Below are positions 45,374-54,898 of a DNA stretch of 64,000 nucleotides, in pieces. Source of the DNA: Palsa-892 sp963751615 (GTDB lineage Bacteria; Pseudomonadota; Alphaproteobacteria; Rhizobiales; Xanthobacteraceae); assembly GCA_963751615.1 (NCBI GenBank), contig CAVVVG010000001.1:1-64000 (forward strand). The letters are read 5' to 3'. Numbering within the stretch: the first letter of the stretch is position 1; each line of letters begins with the position of its first letter. The position numbers and the translations under genes are program-made. Below the pieces are notes generated by a model. That model ran no database searches. It saw only the letters and a program-made list of their open reading frames with translations, and was not told the origin of the DNA.

Positions 45374-47278
45374 ATGTGCGGAATTTTTGGGTGGGTGTTG
45401 GCGGAGAAGCATCGGCAGAACCGCGAAACTCTCGTTCAGCTTACGGACCTGATGTCACACCGTGGTCCCGACGGGGCGGGTTACTGGCAAACTCAGACTG
45501 CAGACACAAAATTTGAAATTGGATTCGGCCACCGGCGTCTTTCTATTATTGATATCCGTGGCGGTGCGCAGCCAATGTGGAGTGACGACGCTTCGATCGC
45601 GCTCAATTTTAACGGTGAGATTTACAATTACATAGAACTTCGCGAGGAACTTCGCTCACTTGGACATGTGTTCCGTACCACGTCCGACACCGAAGTCATC
45701 ATTGAAGCCTACCGAGCGTGGGGACTTCAAGCTATTCAACGATTTCGCGGAATGTTCGCATTCGCGCTTTGGAATGCGACCACGCAGACTCTCATCATCG
45801 CGCGGGATCCTTTCGGCAAGAAGCCGCTATTCATAACGGAAAAGCCGGGCATTCTCTTATTCGCGTCGGAAATAGAACCACTTCTTCGATTTCCCAATAT
45901 GGATCGCGCTTTCGATCCAGCCGCGTTTCAACATTATCTGTTGAATCGTTACGTACCCGGACCGGCAACATTCTTTCGCTCGGTGCACAAGCTCCAGCCA
46001 GGCTGTTACCTGGTATGGCGCGACAATCGTGCCGAGATCACGCGATACTATACCCCGCCGATTGCAACGACGAAGCCAGACGTGACCAGCTTCGACGAAG
46101 CCATAGAGATGTTTCAAACAACGTTTGACGAGTCAGTGCGCATCCGTATGCGCAGTGATGCACCATTTGGCGCATTCTTATCCGGCGGTATCGATTCGTC
46201 CGCAGTTGTTTCTACAATGATCCGTCATAGTTCTGAACGGGTGCGAACTTTCTCCGTGGGATTTCGGGAGGCAGTATATTCGGAACTTAAGTATGCTCGT
46301 GACGTTGCGAAACAATTTGACACGGATCATCACGAACTCGTCGTCGGGCCGCAGGAGTTCCTAGAACACTGGCCACTTGCTGTATTGCGGCGAGGCGCAC
46401 CAGTAACCGAAGCGTCAGATATTCCAATTTTGATGCTGTCGCAAATGGCGTCGAGCACGGTAAAGATGGTGCTTACCGGCGAAGGATCTGATGAACTCAT
46501 GGGCGGCTATCCGAAGCATCGCGCCGAGGGATGGGCTAATATCTATCAGCGCTTAGTTCCACAACATTTGCACGATAGCATTATAGCGCCGGCCATTCAT
46601 GCGCTCCCCTATGGTACGCGTCGTCTCAAAATTCTTGCCGCCGCATTTGGCGAGCGCGAATTACGAAATAGGATGCGTTTCTGGTTCGCGGGTATGACGT
46701 TTAATGAATGTAGCGCACTGCTCGGGAACCAAATGCCCCTCGCTCCTCCGGACCCTTTTCCCTTTTCTGCAAGTTCAGAATCAAGTTTGCGACGTACTCT
46801 GTTCTTTGATCAAACCTCGTGGCTTCCCGACAATCTCCTTGAACGCGGCGATCGTATGATGATGGCCGGTTCAATTGAGGGCAGAATGCCGTTCATGGAC
46901 ACGGAGCTTGCTAAAATTGTCGCTAGGTTTCCCGATAATTTCTTGGTTGGCCACTGGAGTGGAAAAGCAGTTTTGCGCGCGGCAATGACGAAAATTCTAC
47001 CGAAAACAATTATCAACCGCCAAAAAATTGGATTTCGAGTACCATTCAATGAATGGTTTCGCGGCCCACTCCGTGAGTTTATTCATGATATGTTAGTGAG
47101 CGACTCCTCGCAAACGGCGCAGATTTGCGATGGAGCCGTGGTACGTCAATTGGTGCAAGAACATATTGTAGGACGTCAGAATCACGAAAAGATTCTCTGG
47201 TCTCTAGTGAATCTCGAGCTTTTCCTCCGTACTTTTGATCCAAATCGTCGAGAAAACCTAAAAATCCAAGCGGCATGA
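45374..47278 (+). CDS. Asparagine-synthase-like glutamine amidotransferase (AsnB family)
   Basis: 634 residues. MCGIFGWVLAEKH carries the N-terminal nucleophile Cys2; SHRGPDGAGYW, FGHRRLSIIDIRGGAQPM and LNFNGEIYNYIELREELR make the class II glutaminase. SGGIDSSAVVSTMIR (about residue 272) is the ATP PP-loop of the synthase domain; VLTGEGSDELMGGYPKHRAE follows. C-terminal EGRMPFMDTELAKIVARFPD is usual. In EPS and O-antigen loci such proteins often amidate uronic acids rather than aspartate. With an AlgD-like dehydrogenase in this locus, amidated mannuronate is a testable idea. An ordinary AsnB cannot be excluded. Confidence 0.85.
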   Translation: MCGIFGWVLAEKHRQNRETLVQLTDLMSHRGPDGAGYWQTQTADTKFEIGFGHRRLSIIDIRGGAQPMWSDDASIALNFNGEIYNYIELREELRSLGHVFRTTSDTEVIIEAYRAWGLQAIQRFRGMFAFALWNATTQTLIIARDPFGKKPLFITEKPGILLFASEIEPLLRFPNMDRAFDPAAFQHYLLNRYVPGPATFFRSVHKLQPGCYLVWRDNRAEITRYYTPPIATTKPDVTSFDEAIEMFQTTFDESVRIRMRSDAPFGAFLSGGIDSSAVVSTMIRHSSERVRTFSVGFREAVYSELKYARDVAKQFDTDHHELVVGPQEFLEHWPLAVLRRGAPVTEASDIPILMLSQMASSTVKMVLTGEGSDELMGGYPKHRAEGWANIYQRLVPQHLHDSIIAPAIHALPYGTRRLKILAAAFGERELRNRMRFWFAGMTFNECSALLGNQMPLAPPDPFPFSASSESSLRRTLFFDQTSWLPDNLLERGDRMMMAGSIEGRMPFMDTELAKIVARFPDNFLVGHWSGKAVLRAAMTKILPKTIINRQKIGFRVPFNEWFRGPLREFIHDMLVSDSSQTAQICDGAVVRQLVQEHIVGRQNHEKILWSLVNLELFLRTFDPNRRENLKIQAA

Positions 47279-47378
47279 GTGCGTTCTTTTCTCACGGAAT
47301 TCACAATGACCTGCTGATGACATCAAACAACACACAAGCAGCAGACTTCGTACAAATCCACCAACTCATCGATCGATC

Positions 47379-48848
47379 ATGACAACGCATCGTATTTCGT
47401 CGGCCGTCCTTTGGATTGCGACACAAACGGTCCTTCGGCAAATTATCTCTTTTTGCCTATTCGTCATGCTTGGTCGTCTCCTGGATCCTGTTGACTTCGG
47501 AATCGTTAGCCTCAGCGCATCGATTGTCTACATCATGCAAACGTTTGCAGCGGTTGGAATTGTACTGGCCGTAGTTCAAAAGGCGGATTTGACCGAGGAT
47601 GATGCAGATACGGCTTATACTTTCAATCTAATCGCCAGCTGGGCCATTTTTGTAACCGTTGTTCTCGGGACTTTGTTATTCGCCTATCTGTATCTGGGTC
47701 ATCTCAACTTAACGTGTTGGATTTTGATGATCTTAGCCTTTTCGCTACCTATTTCCGCGCTTTATGAAGTTCATCAAGCGCGACTAGTAAGAGAGTTTCA
47801 TTTCAATGTAATCGCCAAGAAGTCGATCGCAGGGAACTTTCTTTCTGGAGTCATTGCAGTTTTTTGTGCATTCCTCGGGGCCGAGGTCTGGAGTTTGGTC
47901 GTACAGCAATTTGTGACGCTATTGGTCGAACTTCTTATTGTCAGGAGTGCATCGCAATGGAGTCCAACATTGCGTCTCGACAAGGCGTTAATCTCGCACT
48001 TGTTTCATTTTAGCGCCTATATCTTTGGCTCTCGTTTTCTCGCCGTTATTGATGTCAGAAGTCCGGACATTTTTATCGGTGCATATGCTGGTTCATTGTT
48101 TGTTGGTTACTACAGAATAGCGCGGAGTATGTTCGACACTTTATTTAATTTTTTCAGCGCTCCGATCTCCGGTATCTCCCTGCCCCTGTTTTCTTCGAAA
48201 CAAACGCAGCTTTCCGAAGTGCGCCGGCTTTATTTAAAGATGTGCGAGGCCATGTGTTGGGTGATCCTGCCACCCTTCTTTACACTTGTGCTCTGGGCGC
48301 CTGTAGTTGTCGAAACGGTTTTTGGTGAAAAATGGCATACGAGCGGTTGGGTATTACAGCTGCTAGCAATTATAGTGTTCGTCTATGCAACGTCATATTT
48401 GTATGAACCCCTTTTAACTGGACTTGGGCGAACGCGCGATGTGCTCATTATCAGAAGTTGGCAAACAGGGATTAATGTCGGCTTGCTAATCGTAACAGCG
48501 CCCTTTGGTTTTTTTGCAATGATTGTCGCGCAAGTTGTTGGCCCCTTTCTAGCGACACCCGTTATGTTTATTTACGTTTCGAACGCTATCAATCTTGATA
48601 TGCGATCATTCGCACTTTGCATCTGGAAGCCATTTTTTTCGGCAACAGTATTCGCTGCAATGACCGCCATTCTTCATATCTTTGTAACGCATCGATTGGG
48701 ACTCGTAGGACTCATCCTTGATTTGATGGTTTGCTACGTTTGCTATTGCGTTTTGTTTTATGTCCTAGCAACGCCAGAGTTGCGTAGCGAGATATTCCAC
48801 GGCGTTCGCCGGCTGTGGAGGCCCAACAAATTCGATCAACATGACTGA
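47379..48848 (+). CDS. Wzx-type polysaccharide flippase (MOP family)
   Basis: 489 residues, about 13-14 membrane helices. WIATQTVLRQIISFCLFVML and GRLLDPVDFGIVSLSASIVY are the WzxC-like start; helix pairs follow up to LFYVLATPE. SRFLAVIDVRSPDIFIGAYA matches the family's mid-region. Moves the undecaprenyl-linked repeat unit to the periplasmic face for the Wzy polymerases. Follows the amidotransferase by 100 bases in the same direction. Only flippase seen in the window, although there are three Wzy-like proteins. Confidence 0.87.
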   Translation: MTTHRISSAVLWIATQTVLRQIISFCLFVMLGRLLDPVDFGIVSLSASIVYIMQTFAAVGIVLAVVQKADLTEDDADTAYTFNLIASWAIFVTVVLGTLLFAYLYLGHLNLTCWILMILAFSLPISALYEVHQARLVREFHFNVIAKKSIAGNFLSGVIAVFCAFLGAEVWSLVVQQFVTLLVELLIVRSASQWSPTLRLDKALISHLFHFSAYIFGSRFLAVIDVRSPDIFIGAYAGSLFVGYYRIARSMFDTLFNFFSAPISGISLPLFSSKQTQLSEVRRLYLKMCEAMCWVILPPFFTLVLWAPVVVETVFGEKWHTSGWVLQLLAIIVFVYATSYLYEPLLTGLGRTRDVLIIRSWQTGINVGLLIVTAPFGFFAMIVAQVVGPFLATPVMFIYVSNAINLDMRSFALCIWKPFFSATVFAAMTAILHIFVTHRLGLVGLILDLMVCYVCYCVLFYVLATPELRSEIFHGVRRLWRPNKFDQHD

Positions 48849-48899
48849 TTCATTAAGAGATCAGTTTTGGTTCCTTGCAGATGTTATCTCTATTGCCAC

Positions 48900-50279
48900 T
48901 CAAGATTCACGATTTGCGCGCAATAGTTTCAGCTGCTGAATTGTCTGATAATGTGGAAATGGCGCTCTGTTTCTCATCGTATACGCTGTCGCGCATGTCG
49001 TGACGAACACAAGCATGATCCACACTTCGTGGGACAACAAATAGGCCGACTCCGTGAAATTATATATTATGGAGCCGAGCAAAAGATACATTCCGTAAGA
49101 AGCAATTCCGAAGTTCTTACCAATTTCGTAGCGAAATACTGCCTTAATCAATCGCACAAAAACGATAATCAAGAATGCAATCGTTAGGGCGAGACCAGTA
49201 AGCCCGAGTTGGGCCAATATGTCGATGTAACCATTATGAGCTTCATTGATAAAAGAATAGGCGTTATATTGAACAAGAACTTTGATGACATCGGGGCCAG
49301 TTTGCCAGAGCGCGCCAAATCCTACGCCCAATAGGGGCCGCTGGCTGAATCGGTCGAGCGCGAAGCGCCAGATGTTGTCGCGTCCGGTCAAACTGACGTC
49401 GCCAAACAACTTGTCGAACAATGTGTCTATCCCGGTGTCATACGCGGAGATGACAATGGCAAGTGCGGCTAGGGTGTAAATCACAAATAGGATACCTCGG
49501 ATGCGGGCGTCGTAAACCGACACAAAACGTATAGACAGCGTCAGAAGAATTCCTAACGGTATACAGACCATTGCGGTCTTGGTGCCCGCGATTGGCATCA
49601 GACCTGCGGTAATAACAATCAACGCTACGGCTATGAGACGCGACTTCGATATTACTGGGTTCACGATTCCAATTGCGAACACAGGGATCGCGAAAAAACA
49701 GAAAAATCCGAAATAATTCTTGTTCCCAAATATTCCTCTAAAGCCTATCGGCGTGAACGACTTTGAGGGCAAAGCGAGAGATGCGATATTTGCCGCGAGG
49801 AGGACCGCAAAAAGACCAAACAATAAGCGTAAAACCCGATCGGGCTCGTCTCGATAAGAAAGAGCGAGCAAAAAGAAGCTGGTCGTCTCGATAACGAGGC
49901 GAGAAGCGCGTCGGATCGTAAGCAACGGAAAGTCAGACCAAAGGAAAGATGCAAGCGCCAACAACAGTATAGGCACCAAGGGAGCGATGCTGAACGCGAT
50001 CGTGCGTGCGGAGATTCGGCCTAATCTCGCCAATATCACACTGTTGGCGAAAATAAATAGCGTTATGGCTTGCTCAAATGGGTTGCCTAAATCACTCGAA
50101 ACTGACTGAATTATAACCTGCTGGTCCAAAAAGCCATAAGCTTCCGTGGAAAATAAAATACCAAGTTCGATCGTTATGGCAAAACACAACAGTATGTCAC
50201 GATAAAGAGCGACGGCCGGCGACAGTCCAGTGACGGGTTGCCTTCTGAGCATGCGATCTTTCATTAAAGTCACAGACAT
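48900..50279 (-). CDS. Wzy_C/O-antigen-ligase-like polymerase (third copy)
   Basis: 459 residues, about eleven membrane helices. FRGIFGNKNYFGFFCFFAIP and GTKTAMVCIPLGILLTL are the first conserved Wzy_C segments, then the large periplasmic loop SLTGRDNIWRFALDRFSQRP, LGVGFGALWQTG and NEAHNGYIDILAQLGLTGLA with the Arg, His and Asn typical of WaaL/ExoQ-like proteins. It is not closely similar to the two Wzy-like proteins further left and looks like the ExoQ type. Convergent with the flippase gene. Its ATG lies 123 bases from the RmlC-like stop; shared transcription is possible. Confidence 0.84.
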   Translation of the reverse strand: MSVTLMKDRMLRRQPVTGLSPAVALYRDILLCFAITIELGILFSTEAYGFLDQQVIIQSVSSDLGNPFEQAITLFIFANSVILARLGRISARTIAFSIAPLVPILLLALASFLWSDFPLLTIRRASRLVIETTSFFLLALSYRDEPDRVLRLLFGLFAVLLAANIASLALPSKSFTPIGFRGIFGNKNYFGFFCFFAIPVFAIGIVNPVISKSRLIAVALIVITAGLMPIAGTKTAMVCIPLGILLTLSIRFVSVYDARIRGILFVIYTLAALAIVISAYDTGIDTLFDKLFGDVSLTGRDNIWRFALDRFSQRPLLGVGFGALWQTGPDVIKVLVQYNAYSFINEAHNGYIDILAQLGLTGLALTIAFLIIVFVRLIKAVFRYEIGKNFGIASYGMYLLLGSIIYNFTESAYLLSHEVWIMLVFVTTCATAYTMRNRAPFPHYQTIQQLKLLRANRES

Positions 50280-50402
50280 TTCTAACTTTCATCGCTCAGT
50301 TTAAAATCGTGAAACAAAACCGCTTTAACGCAGTAGAAGATCTCGCGATTCGGACATTCGTGTTGGAGATTAATGTTTAAATCGGATTTGCTCAATTGGC
50401 GA

Positions 50403-50939
50403 TCACGTTCCATCAGCGAAGTCGGGCCAACTTAAGTCCTTCGGCGAGATTTCGGTAATGGGTAACGGCCAAACAATGTCAAAAGCTGGGTCATTGTAGC
50501 GAATGCCACGCCCTGCCTCGGGTAAGTAAGGTTCTGAAATGAGATAGTTAACCTCTACATTGTCATTTAGGACCTGAAAGCCATGCGCAAAGCCTTTTGG
50601 AACGTATAGTTGTTGACCATTCGCGCCTGATAGCTCGAAGCCTTGCCAGCGGCGGTAGGTCGGTGAATTTGGCCTAATGTCGATAATGACGTCCCAGATG
50701 GTTCCTGTGAGGCAGCGCACCAGCTTAACTTCGCTGTGCGGCTCGACTTGATAATGCATTCCGCGAAGCGTGCCTTTAAGAGAGGAGAGGGAAACACTGT
50801 GCTCTGGAAATTTAGTTTCAAGCCCATGTGCCTCGAACTCGCGAACACAGAAGGTGCGAGCAAAGAAACCGCGACGGTCGCGCGCCGGCTCCAAATCAAT
50901 GAGACACGCATCTTGGAGACGGGTGGGGCGAAATTGCAT
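50403..50939 (-). CDS. RmlC-like dTDP-4-dehydrorhamnose 3,5-epimerase-family protein
   Basis: 178 residues. RDRRGFFARTFCVREFEAHG, GTLRGMHYQ with the catalytic His, LVRCLTGTIWDVIIDIRPN, GFELSGANGQQLYVPKGFAH, GFQVL and YLISEPYLPEAGRGIRYNDP cover the cupin fold completely. Epimerises C3/C5 or C3 alone of a 4-keto-6-deoxy nucleotide sugar. The ATG overlaps the TAA of the SDR gene by one base (TAATG), so they are coupled. RmlA, RmlB and RmlD are not here; with the RfbF-like and C-methyltransferase genes nearby it probably acts on a CDP-linked sugar. Specificity is inference. Confidence 0.82.
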   Translation of the reverse strand: MQFRPTRLQDACLIDLEPARDRRGFFARTFCVREFEAHGLETKFPEHSVSLSSLKGTLRGMHYQVEPHSEVKLVRCLTGTIWDVIIDIRPNSPTYRRWQGFELSGANGQQLYVPKGFAHGFQVLNDNVEVNYLISEPYLPEAGRGIRYNDPAFDIVWPLPITEISPKDLSWPDFADGT

Positions 50940-51676
50940 TATGATTTGATCATCGGTCGAATATGGATGTCCGTCACTTCGGCTGTACGTGACAATGTAA
51001 GGGCATTGAGAACAGTGGAGGCGACGTCTTCAGTTTGTAATAGGAGTCCCGGTTGGTATTGCTTGCCCTCCTGTGCATATATTCGGGCCTGCATGTCGGT
51101 TGCAGTTCGTCCAAGATAGACGCTAAGAACTCGCACACCCGCAGCATTAACCTCCCCCCGCAAGCTGTCAGCAATTGCCTTCAGCGCATGCTTGGTCGAA
51201 TCGTACTCCGACGAATATGCGTGTGCGGTGATGCCATGACTCGAATTGATGAATACGACTTGGCCATGTCGATTTTTCAACATCGGTATTAGAGCCTTGG
51301 CTAACGCAAACGGTGCGCGGACGTTGACTCGATAATGCAGATCAAGGTCCTCAAGAGATGCGCTCTCCACTGAGCCTGATACATATATTCCAGCGTCCTG
51401 AATGAGTATATCGACGTATCGCAGATCAGTCGTGATCCTCTGAATAAATTCACGTTGGCCTATTTCACTACTGAAATCGGCCGCGCAACAGGTGGCCGTT
51501 GCACCTAAGTCTCGCGCGTCTTGGGCGACCCGCTCAAGCGACTCCAATCTACGCGCAACGAGATAAAGGTCCGCACCCTCCTTGGCGAGCGCCAGGGCAA
51601 TCGCCGCGCCGATTCCGGTACTCGCACCAGTGACTACGGCTATATGGCCATTAAAAGCACCCAATCCAATCCTCAT
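50939..51676 (-). CDS. Short-chain dehydrogenase/reductase
   Basis: 245 residues. Cofactor loop VVTGASTGIGAAIALALAKE, the ARRLE segment after beta-2 suggests NADP, VFINSSHGITAHAYSSEYDS holds the catalytic Ser and YxxxK (YDSTK). Ends MIKS with TAA overlapping the next ATG. Such SDRs in sugar modules reduce the 4-keto group at the end of deoxysugar synthesis. Divergent from the C-methyltransferase gene, about 270 bases apart, sharing a probable control region. Confidence 0.82.
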   Translation of the reverse strand: MRIGLGAFNGHIAVVTGASTGIGAAIALALAKEGADLYLVARRLESLERVAQDARDLGATATCCAADFSSEIGQREFIQRITTDLRYVDILIQDAGIYVSGSVESASLEDLDLHYRVNVRAPFALAKALIPMLKNRHGQVVFINSSHGITAHAYSSEYDSTKHALKAIADSLRGEVNAAGVRVLSVYLGRTATDMQARIYAQEGKQYQPGLLLQTEDVASTVLNALTLSRTAEVTDIHIRPMIKS

Positions 51677-51948
51677 GTTCAGCTTTTCTCCGGAAGCACA
51701 GCATGGTTAATCCGTCCGGAGAGGCGGCATTCCGGTTCGTCCCTGTGCGCCTTGCAATATCACATAATTTTCTATCAAAATTTACTAAGTGTCGGCGTAG
51801 TTATTTCATTCATAGCAATTAGTGCAATATTGTAATTATGTTAGGTATCATCCAGGCATGACGCGAATTGTACAGCCGACGAATACCCGGGCTCGACACG
51901 GCCGCATAGATGGGTTCTTCGCATCCCTCGCTATATAATCAAGATCCC

Positions 51949-53244
51949 ATGCAGACGATCATGTTCGATAGCCCTGGATTGAACCCCGTGACGCGTAAGA
52001 GTGGGCATTGTCGACTGTGTCACAGCCCGCTCGTTACGACCTTCGTGGATCTCGGGATGTCTCCTCTTTGTGAGAGCTTTTTGACCGCCGACCAGCTTGA
52101 CCAAATGGAGCCGTATTTTCCTCTGCATGTGCTTGTCTGCGGTGAATGCTTTCTTGTGCAGCTGCAGGAATACGTCAAGCCTGAACTCATCTTTACGGAA
52201 TACGCTTACTTTTCGTCTTTTTCGACTTCTTGGGTTGAGCACGCCCGACAGTATTGCAATATGATCACGAAACGACTTGGGCTTAGCACTTCGAGTCAAG
52301 TATTTGAGATCGCCAGCAATGACGGATACCTACTTCAGCATTTCTTGCCGCTGAAGATTCCCGTTACCGGCATTGAGCCGGCAGCAAATGTCGCGGAGGC
52401 GGCCTGCAAGAAGAATATTCCGACGCTTGTGGAGTTCTTTGGAATGCAACTTGCGGAACGCCTCGTATCGGAGGGTCGCCGGGCTGATCTTATCATCGGT
52501 AATAACGTGCTCGCCCAGGTCCCCAATCTCAATGACTTTACAGCCGGGATGGCGCATCTGCTCGCACCAAATGGTGTGATTACGCTCGAGTTTCCGCATC
52601 TCGAATGCCTAATCAAAGAGAACCAGTTCGATACGATTTATCACGAGCATTTCTCTTATTTCTCACTCGTAACGGTAGAGCGGCTTGCCCGCCGACATGG
52701 GTTAAAAGTGTTTGACGTGGAAAAGCTGGCCACGCATGGCGGATCTTTGCGTGTGTATATGAGCCGCGTCGATGCCTCGTACAAAATAGCACCATCGGTT
52801 ACCGCTCTCCTCACGCACGAGCGTAAAATCGATTTTGAAAACATTCAAACTTATACGCAGTTCGGGGCACGGGTGCATCGTACCAAGCGAAAACTTCTGT
52901 CTTTCCTGATCCAATGCAAGGATGCAGGAGCCAAAGTGTGCGGATATGGTGCGCCTGGCAAAGGCAATACGCTACTCAACTACTGCGGGGTCGGGACTGA
53001 TTTCCTCGATTTCACCGTCGACCAAAACCCTTACAAGCACGGACGTTACACGCCAGGAATGCATATCCCGATTCATCCGGTGTCTGCGATTGATGCTACA
53101 CGGCCCGACTACTTACTTATACTTCCTTGGAATTTACGAAATGAGATCGTCGCCCAAATGCGCCATGTGTCGAATTGGGGCTGCAAGTTCATTGTACCAA
53201 TTCCTGAAGTTCATGTAATTGATCCGCGCGAGGTCGCATTATGA
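51949..53244 (+). CDS. SAM-dependent sugar C-methyltransferase (TylC3/NovU-like)
   Basis: About 431 residues. Zinc-binding N-terminus CRLCHSPLVTTFVDLGMSPL and VCGECFLVQLQEYVKPELIF (two CxxC pairs), SAM site VFEIASNDGYLLQHF, catalytic region IYHEHFSYFSLVTVERLARR with the HEH motif, then the C-terminal Rossmann-like domain VCGYGAPGKGNTLLNYCGV. This is the three-domain architecture of enzymes that add a methyl to C3 of 4-keto sugars. The start is between ATG 51910 and 51961; 51949 is a compromise. Overlaps the cytidylyltransferase by four bases (ATGA). Confidence 0.87.
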   Translation: MQTIMFDSPGLNPVTRKSGHCRLCHSPLVTTFVDLGMSPLCESFLTADQLDQMEPYFPLHVLVCGECFLVQLQEYVKPELIFTEYAYFSSFSTSWVEHARQYCNMITKRLGLSTSSQVFEIASNDGYLLQHFLPLKIPVTGIEPAANVAEAACKKNIPTLVEFFGMQLAERLVSEGRRADLIIGNNVLAQVPNLNDFTAGMAHLLAPNGVITLEFPHLECLIKENQFDTIYHEHFSYFSLVTVERLARRHGLKVFDVEKLATHGGSLRVYMSRVDASYKIAPSVTALLTHERKIDFENIQTYTQFGARVHRTKRKLLSFLIQCKDAGAKVCGYGAPGKGNTLLNYCGVGTDFLDFTVDQNPYKHGRYTPGMHIPIHPVSAIDATRPDYLLILPWNLRNEIVAQMRHVSNWGCKFIVPIPEVHVIDPREVAL

Positions 53245-54035
53245 AGGTCGTCCTCTTTTGCGGGGGCCTGGGAACCCGAATACGCGAATATTCTGAGAAT
53301 ATTCCGAAACCAATGGTGCCGATCGGATCGCAACCAATCATATGGCATCTCATGCAGTATTACTGTTCATATGGACATTGTGATTTCATCTTGTGCGTAG
53401 GTCACAAAGCAAATGTGATCAAAGACTATTTTTTGAATTATAAGCAAACGGTCGGTGCTGATTTTGTGATTTCGAATTTTGGAAAAAAAATCGAGATCTT
53501 GGGTGAACAAGCGCCGGATTGGCGCGTAACCGTTGTCGATACGGGAGTATGGCGCAACATCGGCGAGCGATTGGTGGCGGTGAAGAGTTACGTTGAGAAC
53601 GAGGAAATCTTTCTGGCCAACTATAGCGATGGCTTGAGCGATGCACCATTATCAGAAATGATTGATCACTTTAAGAAAAGCGGAAAAATCGGCTGCTTCG
53701 TGGCGGTCCGCGCGCCATTCAATTTCCATCTTGTTGAATTTAATCAAAATTCCAGCGTCCGCCGCTTGCGCTCAAACCAAGAGGCGGACATCTGGATAAA
53801 TGGTGGCTACTTTATCTTCCGGAAAGAAATTTTCGATTATATTCACGACGGCGAGGAATTAGTTCTCGAACCGTTTGAACGCTTGATCAAGGATGATCAG
53901 CTCCTCGCCTATAAACATGAAGGCTTCTGGCGACCGATGGATACATTGAAGGACAGACAGGTGCTCGAAGAAATGGTCGAGCGGGGTGAAATGCCATGGC
54001 GGCACTCTTGCGCTGGAAAGCGCCCCAAATCGTAA
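53241..54035 (+). CDS. Glucose-1-phosphate cytidylyltransferase-like (RfbF family)
   Basis: 264 residues. VVLFCGGLGTRIREYSENIP and KPMVPIGSQPIIWHLMQYYC are the RfbF signature; DFILCVGHKANVIKDYFLNY and VTVVDTGVWRNIGERLVAVK follow, then the metal site FLANYSDGLSDAPL and EPFERLIKDDQLLAYKHEGF, with WRPMDTLKDR at the end. Makes a CDP-sugar (glucose in the classic case) from CTP, feeding 4-keto-6-deoxy and branched sugars. The expected partner CDP-glucose 4,6-dehydratase (RfbG) is not in the window. Translationally coupled to the methyltransferase. Confidence 0.85.
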   Translation: MKVVLFCGGLGTRIREYSENIPKPMVPIGSQPIIWHLMQYYCSYGHCDFILCVGHKANVIKDYFLNYKQTVGADFVISNFGKKIEILGEQAPDWRVTVVDTGVWRNIGERLVAVKSYVENEEIFLANYSDGLSDAPLSEMIDHFKKSGKIGCFVAVRAPFNFHLVEFNQNSSVRRLRSNQEADIWINGGYFIFRKEIFDYIHDGEELVLEPFERLIKDDQLLAYKHEGFWRPMDTLKDRQVLEEMVERGEMPWRHSCAGKRPKS

Positions 54036-54039
54036 TGTC

Positions 54040-54693
54040 ATGAAGGTCTTTCCGCTCGCAGCACCCGGCGAACAAATGTCGGTCCTTTGCCTGGGTGCGC
54101 ATTCGGACGACATCGAAATCGGCGCTGGTGCAACTTTGCTCAATATGATTGCGCGAGGAATCCGTCTGCATGTTCAGTGGTGTGTCTTGAGCGGCGCCGG
54201 AGAACGTGAAAGAGAGGCTCGTGCTTCAGCAGCAGACTTTCTGTCAGATGCAGCGGAAGCAAAAATTGAGATTATGAACTTCAAGGACGGGTTTTTTCCG
54301 CAGCATGGTGCCGAAATAAAATCTTGGTTCGAAGAGCTTAAAACGCGAGTCAATCCAGACATTATTTTCACCCAACATCGCGATGATGAACATCAGGATC
54401 ACCGGGAGGTCAGCCGGCTGACTTGGAATACGTTCCGTGACCACTGCATTCTCGAGTACGAAGTCCCCAAATGGGATGGAGATATGGGTCGACCCAATGT
54501 TTATGTCTCAATTCCGGCCGACGCTTTGAACCGCAAAATCGATTTGTTGATGACGCACTTCGGAAGCCAGCGATCGAAACACTGGTTCAGCCCCGACGTT
54601 TTTCGCGGATTGGCCCGGCTGAGAGGAATGGAATGCCATGCTCCGGAAAATTACGCGGAAGCATTTTTTGCGCGGAAACTCAGAGTTGCTTGA
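54040..54693 (+). CDS. PIG-L/LmbE-family deacetylase
   Basis: 217 residues from ATG 54040, four bases after the cytidylyltransferase stop. SVLCLGAHSDDIEIGAGATL has the zinc motif HxDD; IIFTQHRDDEHQDHREVSRL is the second metal/catalytic segment (HRDDEHxDH); ILEYEVPKWD is usual. Family members remove acetyl groups from N-acetylglucosamine-type sugars or their conjugates. The upstream in-frame ATG lies inside the previous gene. Probably deacetylates a sugar intermediate in this module, perhaps to give a free amine. Confidence 0.85.
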   Translation: MKVFPLAAPGEQMSVLCLGAHSDDIEIGAGATLLNMIARGIRLHVQWCVLSGAGEREREARASAADFLSDAAEAKIEIMNFKDGFFPQHGAEIKSWFEELKTRVNPDIIFTQHRDDEHQDHREVSRLTWNTFRDHCILEYEVPKWDGDMGRPNVYVSIPADALNRKIDLLMTHFGSQRSKHWFSPDVFRGLARLRGMECHAPENYAEAFFARKLRVA

Positions 54694-54898
54694 GCAGGAC
54701 AAACGAATTCATTGTGGTTCGCCGAGTCAATAACCTAATTCAATCACGGGGCTCGCATCTGCAAATTGAGTAATTCGCGCTAAGGTTAACCACCTTAAAT
54801 GACGTTGTACCAGGGCTAGACTTGATATAAATTCGTTACGTTAATTTGAACGCCAATTTAATTAGTTGTCAAAAGCGTCTGTGTATGAGCGTATCCTA

